The notes: generated by a model from the sequence alone, not told the origin. Positions 1 through 7,682 are shown, counted from the first letter of the stretch. The stretch: 64,000 nucleotides of DNA from Vreelandella massiliensis (GCF_900155385.1 NZ_LT699744.1:792012-856011); one strand, 5' to 3'. A program made the numbers and translations.

Positions 1-14
1 CAAGGAGAATGTAT

Positions 15-482
15 ATGCAACAAATGACTCAAACCGCACCGCGCAACACCCGCCAAGGCGGTTTTACTCTAATCGAATTGATGATCGTCGTCGCGATCAT
101 TGGTGTGTTGGCATCCATCGCCGTGCCGCAGTATCAGAACTACACGGCTCGTGCACAGGCATCTGAAGGTTTATCTGTGACAGCTGGAGTAAGAGCGGAT
201 GTTGCTGAACGGTACTCTTTAATCGGCTCAATGCCTGAGACAGACTATTTCGATGATGCCACTGATCTCGGCATTACCGGTCGTTACGTAAGCAAGGTCG
301 CATATAGTGGAGGTGGAAGTAGTGACGGAGTAATCACCGTTACCTTCAACAGTGATAGCGCTCTTAGTGATGACAAAAATACAGCTGTTATGACTATCTC
401 GACTAATAATCCTCAGTCAGGCTGGACATGTGCTGCAGGAAGTGGCATGGATGACAATCAACTTCCAGCCGGCTGTAAATAA
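15..482 (+). CDS. Type IVa pilin, first of a tandem array
   Basis: Predicted major-pilin-type subunit of type IV pili (155 aa). The short basic leader ends in Gly before Phe-Thr-Leu-Ile-Glu, the prepilin peptidase (PilD) cleavage and N-methylation motif with the key Glu+5. It is followed by the hydrophobic assembly helix and the Pro-Gln-Tyr-Gln-Asn-Tyr segment usual in PilA. Two C-terminal cysteines (WTC...AGC) would close the disulfide D-loop. The ATG at 15 is preferred over the in-frame ATG at 9 because AAGGAG at 2-7 lies 7 nt from the former and only 1 nt from the latter. A terminator-like hairpin follows at 522-546, so this gene may be expressed more strongly than or apart from the copies behind it. 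Which paralogue forms the bulk fibre cannot be told from sequence. Confidence 0.9.
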   Translation: MQQMTQTAPRNTRQGGFTLIELMIVVAIIGVLASIAVPQYQNYTARAQASEGLSVTAGVRADVAERYSLIGSMPETDYFDDATDLGITGRYVSKVAYSGGGSSDGVITVTFNSDSALSDDKNTAVMTISTNNPQSGWTCAAGSGMDDNQLPAGCK

Positions 483-521
483 TAATTCTTAGTACAATTT
501 CAGCATGAAAAGCTAAATAAT

Positions 522-546
522 GGGGCTGTTTCGACAGCCCCTCTTT
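522..546 (+). terminator. Hairpin after first pilin gene
   Basis: GGGGCTG (522-528) and CAGCCCC (535-541) form a perfect 7-bp stem with a 6-nt loop, followed by TCTTT. This is a Rho-independent terminator or attenuator between the first and second pilin genes. The U tract is short, so read-through into the downstream copies is likely. Confidence 0.65.
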
Positions 547-562
547 ATGGGAAGAAAATGAC

Positions 563-1063
563 ATGAACGGAACTCAACGTGGTTTTACTTTAATTGAGCT
601 GATGATCGTGGTGGCGATTATCGGCGTGCTGGCATCTATCGCGGTGCCGCAGTATCAGAACTACACCGCTAGGTCACAAGTGTCTGAGGCATTCTCACTG
701 GCTGCTGCCTACAAAACGGCATTGACCGAATATTACGCTATTCACGGTCGTTTCCCTCAGAGTAACGAAGAAGCCGGTTTGCCTACAGACCATGCGGCCG
801 TTCATGGAGGCAATGCTAGCCAAGGCTTTGGAGGTTACGTCGAAGCAATCGGCATTTCTCCGGCTACCGGCAATTATAACGCGAGATTTGTTATCGAAAT
901 GAGCGAAACCGCTAACAGCGAAATTGCCGGCGGTTGGATAGTCATGGAGGCGTATGAATCTAGCGGTTCCATCAAGTTTTCCTGTCGCACAACAACAGGT
1001 GCTGGTGAAGCCAGAATTCCGCCTAAATATATGCCTTCGTCCTGCTATGACGAAAAAGAATAG
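563..1063 (+). CDS. Type IVa pilin paralogue 2
   Basis: Type IV pilin-like protein of 166 aa. The leader is only seven residues (ending Gln-Arg-Gly) before the processed N-terminus Phe-Thr-Leu-Ile-Glu, and the first 30 mature residues match copy 1 almost perfectly. The globular part is different, with a C-terminal Cys pair (FSC...SSC) for the D-loop. The DNA of the shared N-terminal segment differs from copy 1 at many synonymous sites, so the protein identity reflects selection rather than recent copying. GGGAAG lies upstream at a usable distance from ATG 563. The gene ends 7 nt before copy 3, which suggests co-transcription. Confidence 0.87.
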   Translation: MNGTQRGFTLIELMIVVAIIGVLASIAVPQYQNYTARSQVSEAFSLAAAYKTALTEYYAIHGRFPQSNEEAGLPTDHAAVHGGNASQGFGGYVEAIGISPATGNYNARFVIEMSETANSEIAGGWIVMEAYESSGSIKFSCRTTTGAGEARIPPKYMPSSCYDEKE

Positions 1064-1070
1064 GTGCTTT

Positions 1071-1622
1071 ATGAAACGATGGACTAGCCAACGTGGTTTT
1101 ACCCTAATCGAGTTAATGATTGTGGTGGCGATCATCGGCGTTCTGGCGTCTATCGCGGTGCCGCAGTATCAGAACTATACGGCGCGGGCGAAAATTTCTG
1201 AGGGATTGAGCCTGCTGAGTGGGTTTAAGCAGCCAATCGCAGAATATCACTCGCTTACCGGAAGTTTACCCACCTCTTTACCGCAGTTGGGGTTGGACAG
1301 TGCTCTTTCTGGAGAAGGCGTGGGTAGCCATTCTGGAACAACAATTCGCGTGCCTTTTGAGTCTATTTTTTTCGAGAGTGACTTGTGGAGCGATTTTGAA
1401 TGGCAGCGAAAAAATGAAGATGAAAGCCAAGCCAACGGTATTCTTGTACTTCGTACACGAGATGCACAGTTGACGGATGGTCAAGATATAGGCCTTCACC
1501 TTCAGGTAAATGCCAGCGGTGGCAGTGTGCGTTATCGTTGCATCGTCAACGAGCAAGCTGAACGGCTTAAATTTGTTCCCTCCAGCTGTCGCGTTGGAAA
1601 CGCCAATGACTTTAATTGGTAA
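1071..1622 (+). CDS. Type IVa pilin paralogue 3
   Basis: Pilin-like protein of 183 aa, the longest of the array. An 8-residue leader (MKRWTSQR) plus Gly precedes the conserved Phe-Thr-Leu-Ile-Glu helix, and the C-terminal Cys pair (YRC...SSC) is present. The longer open frame runs back to 954 inside copy 2, but ATG 1071 gives a pilin leader of normal length with AGGTG just upstream, so it is chosen. The globular domain shares little with copies 1 and 2, apart from the segment just after the helix ([10 protein letters not shown] in place of [10 protein letters not shown]). It could be a second major pilin or a specialised adhesive subunit; no motif decides this. Confidence 0.85.
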   Translation: MKRWTSQRGFTLIELMIVVAIIGVLASIAVPQYQNYTARAKISEGLSLLSGFKQPIAEYHSLTGSLPTSLPQLGLDSALSGEGVGSHSGTTIRVPFESIFFESDLWSDFEWQRKNEDESQANGILVLRTRDAQLTDGQDIGLHLQVNASGGSVRYRCIVNEQAERLKFVPSSCRVGNANDFNW

Positions 1623-1628
1623 GTTTTT

Positions 1629-2096
1629 ATGAACAAAAAATGCCAGTCAGGTTTTACCTTAATCGAGTTGATGATCGTAGTGGCGATTATCGGCGTATTG
1701 GCGTCGATTGCCGTGCCGCAGTACCAGAACTAAGTGGCACGAGCGCAGGTGGCGGAAGCACTGAATGTGTTGAGCGGTGTAAAAGTGCAGCTGGGAGAGC
1801 GCTATGCGTTTGACGGTGATTTTGGCAGTGGTGATGATAAGGGCTTAGAGGAACTCGTCAACCAAACCCGGTATATTCAAAGCGTCGATTACTTTTACCG
1901 GGAAGATAACGTAGCTATCGGCATGAACATGCGTGATCGAGCACCGGTAGCTAATGCTATCCGTGGTAAGCGCTTGCGTATTGAGCTTATTGCTGATGGC
2001 GGTTCCATTAAATGGTCATGTATGTCGGCCAAAAACAACGGGATCGAGGCAAAGCATTTGCCAGGTAGCTGTCGAGGAGAGCCTTCAAGTTTTTGA
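1629..2096 (+). pseudogene. Type IVa pilin paralogue 4 with nonsense codon
   Basis: The frame opens at ATG 1629 with a normal leader (MNKKCQSG) and the full Phe-Thr-Leu-Ile-Glu helix. It then meets TAA at 1731-1733, where the other copies have the Tyr codon TAC or TAT of Gln-Tyr-Gln-Asn-Tyr. The same frame continues open to 2096 with a normal pilin body (VARAQVAEAL...) and a C-terminal Cys pair. A single base change (TAC to TAA) explains the break. The 34-residue product would contain only the leader and the assembly helix. The downstream part could restart at GTG 1734 but would lack a leader. No good Shine-Dalgarno precedes 1629. It is probably a recent pseudogene, though a sequencing error at one base would give the same picture. 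Confidence 0.8.
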
Positions 2097-2123
2097 ATAT
2101 GCTAAAACCTTTTGAAGAGCTCT

Positions 2124-2645
2124 ATGCTTAAAGGAAATATTGTGTCGGCCCATCAACGGGGCTTTTCCTTTGTTGAGCTGATGATTGTGGTGCTGATTGT
2201 CAGCTTACTCGTCATTCAAGCAATGCGGGCGTATCGCGATTTCCCGGCGCAAGCGCAGGTGCTTGAAGGCGTGACGCTAACCAGAACGATTAAAATCGAT
2301 CTTGCCGAGTTTGTTGCCAATAATGGTCGGTTGCCTTCTGAGCGCGAGCTAAACGCGATGCAGTCGCAGCTCGACGGTATCTCTGGCAGCTTTCTTGAGC
2401 GCATTGAAGCCGGCGACACCTTGGATGACCCGCCACGCAGCACCTTTCGCCTCTATTTTAAAGACTCCCCCGATGTCGACCCGCAACTTCGCGATGGGGT
2501 TATGGTGATGGTCGCGCGCCTGCCAGAGGGTGGCGGCCAAATTGAGTGGGCCTGCCAAGAAGCCAGCGATCTTCAAGAAAGCGAAGGCGTGGCGATTGAG
2601 GCGCATCTTCTTCGCCCGGCGTGCCGCACCGTGGTGGGTGAGTGA
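2124..2645 (+). CDS. Divergent type IV pilin-like protein (paralogue 5)
   Basis: Pilin-like protein of 173 aa, clearly related to the four genes before it but diverged. The processing site is Gly before Phe-Ser-Phe-Val-Glu, keeping Phe+1 and Glu+5. The helix reads LMIVVLIVSLLVIQAM instead of the array consensus, and the Pro-Gln-Tyr-Gln-Asn motif is missing. C-terminal cysteines (WAC...PAC) are kept. ATG 2124 is preferred over the in-frame TTG at 2112 because GAAGAG (2114-2119) lies just upstream and the leader length is normal. It could be a minor pilin or pseudopilin rather than a major subunit. It ends the array. Confidence 0.75.
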   Translation: MLKGNIVSAHQRGFSFVELMIVVLIVSLLVIQAMRAYRDFPAQAQVLEGVTLTRTIKIDLAEFVANNGRLPSERELNAMQSQLDGISGSFLERIEAGDTLDDPPRSTFRLYFKDSPDVDPQLRDGVMVMVARLPEGGGQIEWACQEASDLQESEGVAIEAHLLRPACRTVVGE

Positions 2646-2698
2646 GAGGCTGCCTTATTCACGGGGCGAGGGTTGTTGATGGTGAAACGAGAAATCAC

Positions 2699-2769
2699 CG
2701 CTCATTCTGAGCTTGTCGAAGAAGAGCGGTGCCATTGCAGTGTGCCCTTCGACAAGCTCAGGGTGAGCG
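2699..2769. repeat. Palindromic intergenic repeat
   Basis: An inverted repeat with arms CTGAGCTTGTCGAAG (2707-2721) and CTTCGACAAGCTCAG (2747-2761), perfect over 15 bp. It extends outward to 2699 and 2769 with two mismatches. The arms resemble REP-like palindromes found between genes of many proteobacteria. It lies just behind the pilin array and before the convergent MNT gene, so it may also act as a bidirectional transcription end, although no U tract follows. Confidence 0.75.
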
Positions 2770-2791
2770 GGAGAGCGTGTCTGGTGAGATG

Positions 2792-3091
2792 TCATAGCAA
2801 AACGCCTTGCGCCTCAGCGATGGCATGAATCTCGCTTTTTTTGAGATTTGGCGCGTTGAGTACGACATCGATCTTGCGATCACCTATAGCCATGATAATG
2901 GCCGTCTCCATCTTTGCCATACTCAGTGCTGGATTATCCACTGAATAGGGCGCCGTCACTAAGAGATCAATATCGCCCCCTTTGGCGCTGTCATCCACGC
3001 GAGAACCAAACAGCTTGACCTCTGCCTGCGGGCCAAAGGTCTTGTCGGCGGCTTTTTTAATCGCGGCGATTTCGGTATTGTTCAAGCGCAT
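2792..3091 (-). CDS. MNT-type nucleotidyltransferase domain protein
   Basis: Small protein of 99 aa with the minimal nucleotidyltransferase motif. Gly-Ser-Arg (near residue 29) is followed by Asp-Ile-Asp (near residue 40) in GSRVDDSAKGGDIDLLV, giving the two metal-binding aspartates, and a later Lys-Ile-Asp-Val-Val supplies the third. Proteins of this size usually pair with a HEPN toxin, which they neutralise by AMPylation, but no HEPN gene is adjacent here. Instead a 76-aa protein lies 5 nt upstream in the same direction, and the two are probably co-transcribed. The N-terminal 13 codons and leader are duplicated at 3484-3526. The toxin-antitoxin role is inferred from family only. Confidence 0.75.
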   Translation of the reverse strand: MRLNNTEIAAIKKAADKTFGPQAEVKLFGSRVDDSAKGGDIDLLVTAPYSVDNPALSMAKMETAIIMAIGDRKIDVVLNAPNLKKSEIHAIAEAQGVLL

Positions 3092-3096
3092 CGTGT

Positions 3097-3327
3097 TTAT
3101 CCCACACCAAACCAGTCCGGGTCAGTGACTGTGGTAAAAATATCTCCCTTAAAGTGGATGGGAGGTACGCTAGCTGGCTTTCGTGATTGGTGCTGGTCTC
3201 CTGTCGCACTTATATCAGGGGATTCAGTGAGCAAAATAACCTTAACATGTTGATTTTTAAGCTGCTCATATTGAGGGATGCGCAAAAACTCGCTCTTAAT
3301 ATCAGCTTCAAACTCAATGGCATACAT
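3097..3327 (-). CDS. Small conserved protein paired with MNT gene
   Basis: Protein of 76 aa beginning MYAIEFEADIKSEFLRIPQ, a start style (EFEADIK...IRIP) common to short bacterial proteins encoded beside PIN or nucleotidyltransferase genes and thought to be antitoxin-like. No catalytic motif is visible. The start at 3327 is well supported by GGAGG six nt upstream on the minus strand; the longer open frame reaching 3564 runs through a decayed MNT fragment and should not be used. The stop is 5 nt before the MNT start, so the two form a pair. Function not assigned. Confidence 0.6.
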   Translation of the reverse strand: MYAIEFEADIKSEFLRIPQYEQLKNQHVKVILLTESPDISATGDQHQSRKPASVPPIHFKGDIFTTVTDPDWFGVG

Positions 3328-3483
3328 TGTGCGCCTCCTATCACTTTGCTGAATATTAGCCTTCAATATTAGCACGTGGTAGGACTCATCCCCGAAAATT
3401 AGCTTGGTGCCGTAACAACCTTCGGTAGCATCTGCCATCAGCTTGGCTGAATCGCCGGGGGGGGGGCGTGCGCCTTTTTTGTT

Positions 3484-3526
3484 CGCGGCGATTTCGGTAC
3501 TGTTCAGGCGCATCGTGCTTCTCCCA
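3484..3526 (-). pseudogene. Duplicated 5' end of MNT gene, decayed
   Basis: Bases 3484-3526 repeat 3062-3104 with 39 of 43 identical. They cover the start codon and first codons of the MNT gene (MRLNSTEIAANKK against MRLNNTEIAAIKK). After this the similarity is lost and a run of ten G (3457-3466) follows, with no nucleotidyltransferase motif afterwards. This is the remnant of a second MNT gene copy, or of a module duplication that later lost its body. The stretch 3328-3483 between it and the 76-aa gene holds no recognisable gene. Confidence 0.65.
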
Positions 3527-3639
3527 TTCAACGCCCGGGTGCTGGCGCTAGAAAAATACGCCACAATGACAAGACGCGCAAACGAGTGGGTAAGAAAGCG
3601 CCCATTATGAGCTGCTTTCCTGGTCGAGATAATTGAAAT

Positions 3640-4458
3640 ATGACGTATTCGTTAACTCAACGCCTTGAGATTGCTATTACCATCGCCGAAGAAGCCGGGC
3701 GAATGATTGTTCAGGCGCGAAAAGAGCACTCATTCGGCCAGCGCTTGAAAGGCGGCGATGAACTGGTGACCGATGCCGATGTGGCGGTCGATCGGCTTAT
3801 CCGCGAGCGGTTGCAGGCGCACTTTCCCGGTGAGACGCTGCTTTCCGAGGAGCTCTCCCCCGATCAGCAACAGTTAGACGCGCCCGCGCTCTGGGTGGTG
3901 GACCCGATCGATGGCACCGTCAATTTCGCCAACGGCCTGCGCCATGTGGCGGTGTCCATCGGCTGGCTCGAAAAGGGCGTGGGCAAAGTGGGCGTGGTGC
4001 ATGCGCCGTTTTTGCAGGAGACCTTTGCCGCCACCAAAGGGCAGGGCGCGACCCTTAACGGCGAGCCGATTCAGCCCAGCGACGCCACCGAGCTCTCCCA
4101 TACGCTGGTCGCCACCGGCTTTCCCTATCAAAAAGTTGACCGCGAAGCGCTACTGACGCGTTTGAGCGCGGTGCTTTCGCATTGTCAGGATATTCGTCGC
4201 AACGGCTCGGCGGCGCTGGATCTGTGCGACGTGGCGTGTGGCCGCCTGGATGCTTACTACGAGAGCGTCTCACCCTGGGACATTGCCGCCGGCTGGCTGA
4301 TCGCCCGGGAAGCGGGAGCGTCCGCCGCGCACCTATCCTCTATCCCCGAGGGAGTGCCCCGTGACCTGTATAGCCGCCACCTGCTTGTCACCGCGCCTGG
4401 AGTACATGAGGCAATGAAAGCGCTACTGCTGGATGCGGACGCCCAACGCCCGGTTTGA
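3640..4458 (+). CDS. Inositol monophosphatase family protein
   Basis: Soluble 272-aa phosphatase of the IMPase fold (inositol monophosphatase, CysQ and FBPase relatives). It has the signature metal-binding motif WVVDPIDGT near residue 87, an upstream Glu (LSEELS near 69) and the second motif SPWDIAAGWLIAREAGA near residue 211, with Asp for the third metal. Length is normal for the family. Substrate cannot be fixed: inositol-1-phosphate, 3'-phosphoadenosine-5'-phosphate and histidinol phosphate enzymes share these motifs. It stands alone, divergent from the MNT module, with a weak ribosome site before ATG 3640. Confidence 0.85.
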   Translation: MTYSLTQRLEIAITIAEEAGRMIVQARKEHSFGQRLKGGDELVTDADVAVDRLIRERLQAHFPGETLLSEELSPDQQQLDAPALWVVDPIDGTVNFANGLRHVAVSIGWLEKGVGKVGVVHAPFLQETFAATKGQGATLNGEPIQPSDATELSHTLVATGFPYQKVDREALLTRLSAVLSHCQDIRRNGSAALDLCDVACGRLDAYYESVSPWDIAAGWLIAREAGASAAHLSSIPEGVPRDLYSRHLLVTAPGVHEAMKALLLDADAQRPV

Positions 4459-4580
4459 AACCTGGGCGCGGAAAGGCACGTAATATAGATGCAGATCAAG
4501 GTGCGCAAGCCAAGCAAGATCTACGCTGACACTGTAGTAACGGCAATATCCATTAACCGCAATGTCTTGTGAGGTGCGCA

Positions 4581-4781
4581 ATGTTAGAGGCTGTCATGCC
4601 GGTCGTTTATGGGGGAATTGGCCTACTGGTGGTGCTTTGCCTGGGGCTAGTGATTTGGCTGAGTAAAAGCATAGGCAACATTAGCGCGCCGGCGCCGGAA
4701 AGCGCTAAGCAAACAACAGGGTATCAAGCGGAAAAAGTGTCTTCGTCCAAAAGCAGGGCGTCCAGCAGTACCAAGAGCTGA
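4581..4781 (+). CDS. Small single-helix membrane protein
   Basis: Hypothetical protein of 66 aa with one clear membrane helix (about residues 7-30, VVYGGIGLLVVLCLGLVIWL) and a polar, Ser/Lys-rich tail. GAGGTG at 4571-4576 sits 4 nt before ATG 4581, which is chosen over the in-frame GTG at 4569. The last 58 bases overlap head-on with the end of the 112-aa gene on the other strand (4724-5062). No family recognised. Confidence 0.55.
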   Translation: MLEAVMPVVYGGIGLLVVLCLGLVIWLSKSIGNISAPAPESAKQTTGYQAEKVSSSKSRASSSTKS

Positions 4782-5062
4782 TCTTGGTGTTCGACCAGGG
4801 CTTTGATGGCGGGGCAGGTTTTTCGGGCCTGCATCAGGGCGGGTAACGGGTGGAGCTTTGCCGCGGGCAGCTCAATAAACTCGACCTCGCCATTGAAGGC
4901 GACATAGCGGTCGTGGCCTGGGCTTTTTAGGGTGAGCCGCTGCTGGTCGTTAACGGTGTGGCAACCCAGCACCCAGCGCGATTCTAGCGCCCAGCTCCGC
5001 TGGCGCTGATGCACCAAGACCAGGGAAAGGCGAAACTGATTGAGGTCGGGTTGCCCGCTCAT
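4724..5062 (-). CDS. Small protein at end of chemosensory operon
   Basis: A 112-aa protein whose start overlaps the stop of cheW (ATGA), so it is translationally coupled to the chemosensory operon and is its last gene. Residues 78-105 (ARKTCPAIKALVEHQDQLLVLLDALLL) resemble the closing strand region of CheW domains, where a loop is followed by a run of hydrophobic residues and 'LLDL'. It may be a short or degenerate CheW-like adaptor. Wsp systems have two CheW proteins (WspB and WspD), which makes that reading attractive but unproven. The 3' end overlaps the convergent 66-aa gene by 58 nt. Confidence 0.6.
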   Translation of the reverse strand: MSGQPDLNQFRLSLVLVHQRQRSWALESRWVLGCHTVNDQQRLTLKSPGHDRYVAFNGEVEFIELPAAKLHPLPALMQARKTCPAIKALVEHQDQLLVLLDALLLDEDTFSA

Positions 5063-5574
5063 CCCAAGCCCGCCTGATAGTCGCTAAACACTTTTTCAAC
5101 ATCCAGCAGGGCAACCGGCTTGCCGGCAAAATCCACCAGGGCGGCGACATAGGGCCGAAAGTGCTCCGGGAGACTTTCCGGTGGGTTTTTCAACTGGCTG
5201 AGGGGCAAATCCGCTACATCCAGCAGTTCATCCACCCGAATACCGCTTTGCATTCCGCTGGCGTGGGTCAGCAGAATCGAGCCAGAAACCGTCTTTTCAG
5301 GCGCGGCAAGTTGCAGCAGTGCGTGCAGCAGAATGACAGACTCGATATCCCCCCGCACATTGATGACCCCCTGCACGGAGTCCGGCATGCCGGGTACGTA
5401 AAAAAGACGCTCATCGCCCGGCAGCACCTCTTGGACAAACTCGCCTCGGAAAGCAAAACATCTGTCGCCCAGCGTGAAAATCACCAGCTTGACGGTGGGC
5501 TCCTCAACGTCCACCACGGCGCTGGCCGCTTCCTGTTTCATCGCCAGGAGTTCATCAGCGCTTGGCGTACTCAT
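5059..5574 (-). CDS. CheW-like coupling protein
   Basis: CheW domain protein of 171 aa that would link the receptor at 12480-14450 to the CheA at 7683-9854. After a 25-residue N-terminal extension it shows the CheW pattern: KLVIFTLGDRCFAF, then FVQEVLP, the conserved GVINVRGDIESVILL (near residue 90), and GKPVALLDVEKVF at the end. Start and stop both overlap neighbours by ATGA, tying it to the GGDEF gene before it and the 112-aa gene after it. Its place behind the output protein resembles the scattered CheW genes of Wsp operons. Confidence 0.9.
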   Translation of the reverse strand: MSTPSADELLAMKQEAASAVVDVEEPTVKLVIFTLGDRCFAFRGEFVQEVLPGDERLFYVPGMPDSVQGVINVRGDIESVILLHALLQLAAPEKTVSGSILLTHASGMQSGIRVDELLDVADLPLSQLKNPPESLPEHFRPYVAALVDFAGKPVALLDVEKVFSDYQAGLG

Positions 5575-7262
5575 AACGCCTCCTCCACCACGACTTGGTT
5601 GCGTCCTTTGTCTTTGGCTCGGTAAAGCGCTTTGTCAGCGGCAATACGCAGCTCTTGAGCGCGAGCATGGTGGGGGAAGCTGCTGATGCCCGCGCTGAAA
5701 GAGCAGGTGAACTCATGATCACCGGCGTTGAAGCGTATGTTGGAAAAGTCTTCGCGCAGTTGATCAATCAGAGTGGCCGCCGACGCCGGGGTAATATTTT
5801 TTAATACAATGGCAAACTCTTCCCCGCCGTAACGCCCGACGATATCGTTAAGGCGCAGGCGGTGGCGCAGTATCCGCGAGAGCGCCAAAAGCACCTGGTC
5901 GCCGGCAACGTGGCCATAGGTGTCATTCACCAATTTAAACCGGTCCAGGTCCAGCATCACCATGCATAGGCTTTCCTGTTGGCGCTTGGCATTGGAGAGG
6001 GCCGCTTCCAAAAGCTCGGTGGTGGTGGTGTGATTGTAAAGCCCGGTAAGGCTGTCTCGAATCATCAGCGCGCGCAGCGAGCGCATCCGCTCCGCGCGCA
6101 GGGAAACCGCGGTCACCAGCTCCTCGGGAATAACCGGTTTGGTGATAAAGCCCTCCACGCCCGCTTGCATGGCCGAGAACTGTTTGCGCCGGTCGGTTTC
6201 GCTGGAAAGGTACACGATCGGTAGGCTCAAGTGCTCGGGTAGCTGGCGAATCAAGGCGGATAACTCAAAGCCGGTGCAGTTGGGCATGTAAACATCCAAC
6301 AGCACAAGGTCAGGGCGAAACTCCTGCAGCGTCGTCAAGACCTCGCCGGGCTCGGAGAGCGAGTGAACCAGCATGCCCGCTTCTTCGAGCATTAGGCCGT
6401 GGTAACGGGCCACCTCCGGTTCATCATCAACGATCAAAATCCGATACGGCTCGAAAGGGCTGTCATCCATGATCTCATCCAGCGCCGTTGCCAACGCCAG
6501 CGGCTTGACGGGCTTGGTGAAATACGTTTTGCACCCCGCTCTCACCGCGCTGAGGCGGGCTTCAAAATCGTCAAAACCGGAAAGCACAATGGCGGGTAGC
6601 TGCTGTCCGGTCACTTTTTGTATCTCGGCCAGCGCCTCCGTGCCAGCGGTTTTCCCCTGAGGAAAGTGGACATCCATGACGACCGCATCGGGGCGCTTTA
6701 ACACCACCGCCTCGTCGAAGGCTTCTGTTTCGGTAAAGTGCTCGACTTGGTAGCCAAAACAGCGCAGCTGATAGCCTAAATGCGTGACATGCTCCAACTC
6801 ATCATCACAGATATACACAAGCTTCTGTTTCTTCACCGCGCTGGCTTGCGCCAGCGGTGGCGCGTTGACTTCAAGCAGGGGCGCCGGCGTTGCGTGGTGG
6901 TGGGGGGCGTCGTCACCGATCAACGTTTGCGTGTGAGCGTCCAGCCGCTGTAGTAAGGCGCTAAGACGGTCGGGCCGGCCTAGGGGCGTGCCGTCATCGA
7001 TGTCATCCAACAGCTGCTGAAGATACGCTTCCGCTTCATCCGCCACCCTGGCAAGCTGGTCAAAGCCAAACGAGTAGCCCGTGCCCTTTAGGCTGTGAAA
7101 TGTCCTGTGCAGCTCAACCGCGGCCATCCTGTTACGGCAAGGGTCGGCCATGAGCGCACTCAGCTGCTGCTGGGCTTCTTCCAAACGCGTGGGGAGCTGG
7201 GCAATAAAGCGAGCGCGAAGCTTGGCGATTTTGTCCTGCAGGGTGGATTGCGTCGAATTCAT
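5571..7262 (-). CDS. Hpt-REC-REC-GGDEF diguanylate cyclase (output)
   Basis: Predicted output protein of the operon, making c-di-GMP from two GTP. Domains in order (563 aa): Hpt with phospho-His in HSLKG near residue 56; first receiver about 147-264 with Asp in VVMDVHFP near 197 and Lys in TKPVKP; second receiver about 274-389 with Asp in LLDVYMP near 323; GGDEF domain about 400-560. The active site reads GGEEF (479-483), and an RxxD inhibition site (RLND) lies five residues before it, so it should be active and product-inhibited. ATG 7262 is preferred to TTG 7265 because GGAGT is 5 nt upstream. WspR has one receiver only; the extra Hpt and receiver indicate phosphorelay input. Stop overlaps cheW. 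Confidence 0.92.
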   Translation of the reverse strand: MNSTQSTLQDKIAKLRARFIAQLPTRLEEAQQQLSALMADPCRNRMAAVELHRTFHSLKGTGYSFGFDQLARVADEAEAYLQQLLDDIDDGTPLGRPDRLSALLQRLDAHTQTLIGDDAPHHHATPAPLLEVNAPPLAQASAVKKQKLVYICDDELEHVTHLGYQLRCFGYQVEHFTETEAFDEAVVLKRPDAVVMDVHFPQGKTAGTEALAEIQKVTGQQLPAIVLSGFDDFEARLSAVRAGCKTYFTKPVKPLALATALDEIMDDSPFEPYRILIVDDEPEVARYHGLMLEEAGMLVHSLSEPGEVLTTLQEFRPDLVLLDVYMPNCTGFELSALIRQLPEHLSLPIVYLSSETDRRKQFSAMQAGVEGFITKPVIPEELVTAVSLRAERMRSLRALMIRDSLTGLYNHTTTTELLEAALSNAKRQQESLCMVMLDLDRFKLVNDTYGHVAGDQVLLALSRILRHRLRLNDIVGRYGGEEFAIVLKNITPASAATLIDQLREDFSNIRFNAGDHEFTCSFSAGISSFPHHARAQELRIAADKALYRAKDKGRNQVVVEEAL

Positions 7263-7289
7263 CAATGACTCCGTTAAGTGAACGCTGAT

Positions 7290-7649
7290 TTACTGACCGT
7301 CAAGCACACCGCGCATGATACGGGGCAGGCTTTCATCGAGCGTAAAATCCTTGACGAGGCAGGCGCTCAGGCCGCTCTCCTGCTGGCGCGCCGCTTCTGG
7401 GTCATCGCCGGTCAGCAGGATAAACGGCAGTGTGTTGCCCTGTTCACGCAGTTCGCGGAAAAACTCAATGCCACTGATCAGCGGCATATTCATGTCACTG
7501 ATGATTAAACCTATCTGCGGGTGGGCGTTGAGTTGCGCCATGCCGTCCACCGCATTGTCGGCGAGCACCGGTTGGTGCCCTTGGGCTTCCAGCACGGCCG
7601 CCACCATCTCCCCAGATAGCGCATCGTCATCCACCACTAATACTTCCAT
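7290..7649 (-). CDS. Single-domain response regulator (CheY-like)
   Basis: A stand-alone receiver domain of 119 aa. It has the acidic pocket VVDDD (residues 5-9), phospho-acceptor Asp52 in SDMNMP, Thr80 and Lys100. It lacks an output domain, so it probably acts through protein contact or as an intermediate in phosphate flow between CheA and the Hpt of the GGDEF protein. AGGAGG lies just before the ATG. It sits 33 nt after cheA and 27 nt before the GGDEF gene in the same operon. Classical Wsp operons have no such gene. Confidence 0.88.
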   Translation of the reverse strand: MEVLVVDDDALSGEMVAAVLEAQGHQPVLADNAVDGMAQLNAHPQIGLIISDMNMPLISGIEFFRELREQGNTLPFILLTGDDPEAARQQESGLSACLVKDFTLDESLPRIMRGVLDGQ

Positions 7650-7682
7650 CGTATCCTCCTGCTGATTTTTTTAAACGGTGGG

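Noticed and set aside
1734..2096. Independent gene restarting at GTG 1734
   Set aside because: It would lack the leader and assembly helix needed by a pilin and has no ribosome site; it is the rest of the broken pilin.
2699..2769. Insertion-sequence end or CRISPR repeat
   Set aside because: A single palindrome with no transposase, target duplication or spacers. No CRISPR array or IS element is visible anywhere in the window.
3097..3564. 155-aa protein from the long open frame
   Set aside because: The frame runs through a decayed MNT fragment and G10; GGAGG six nt before 3327 shows the true start of a 76-aa protein.
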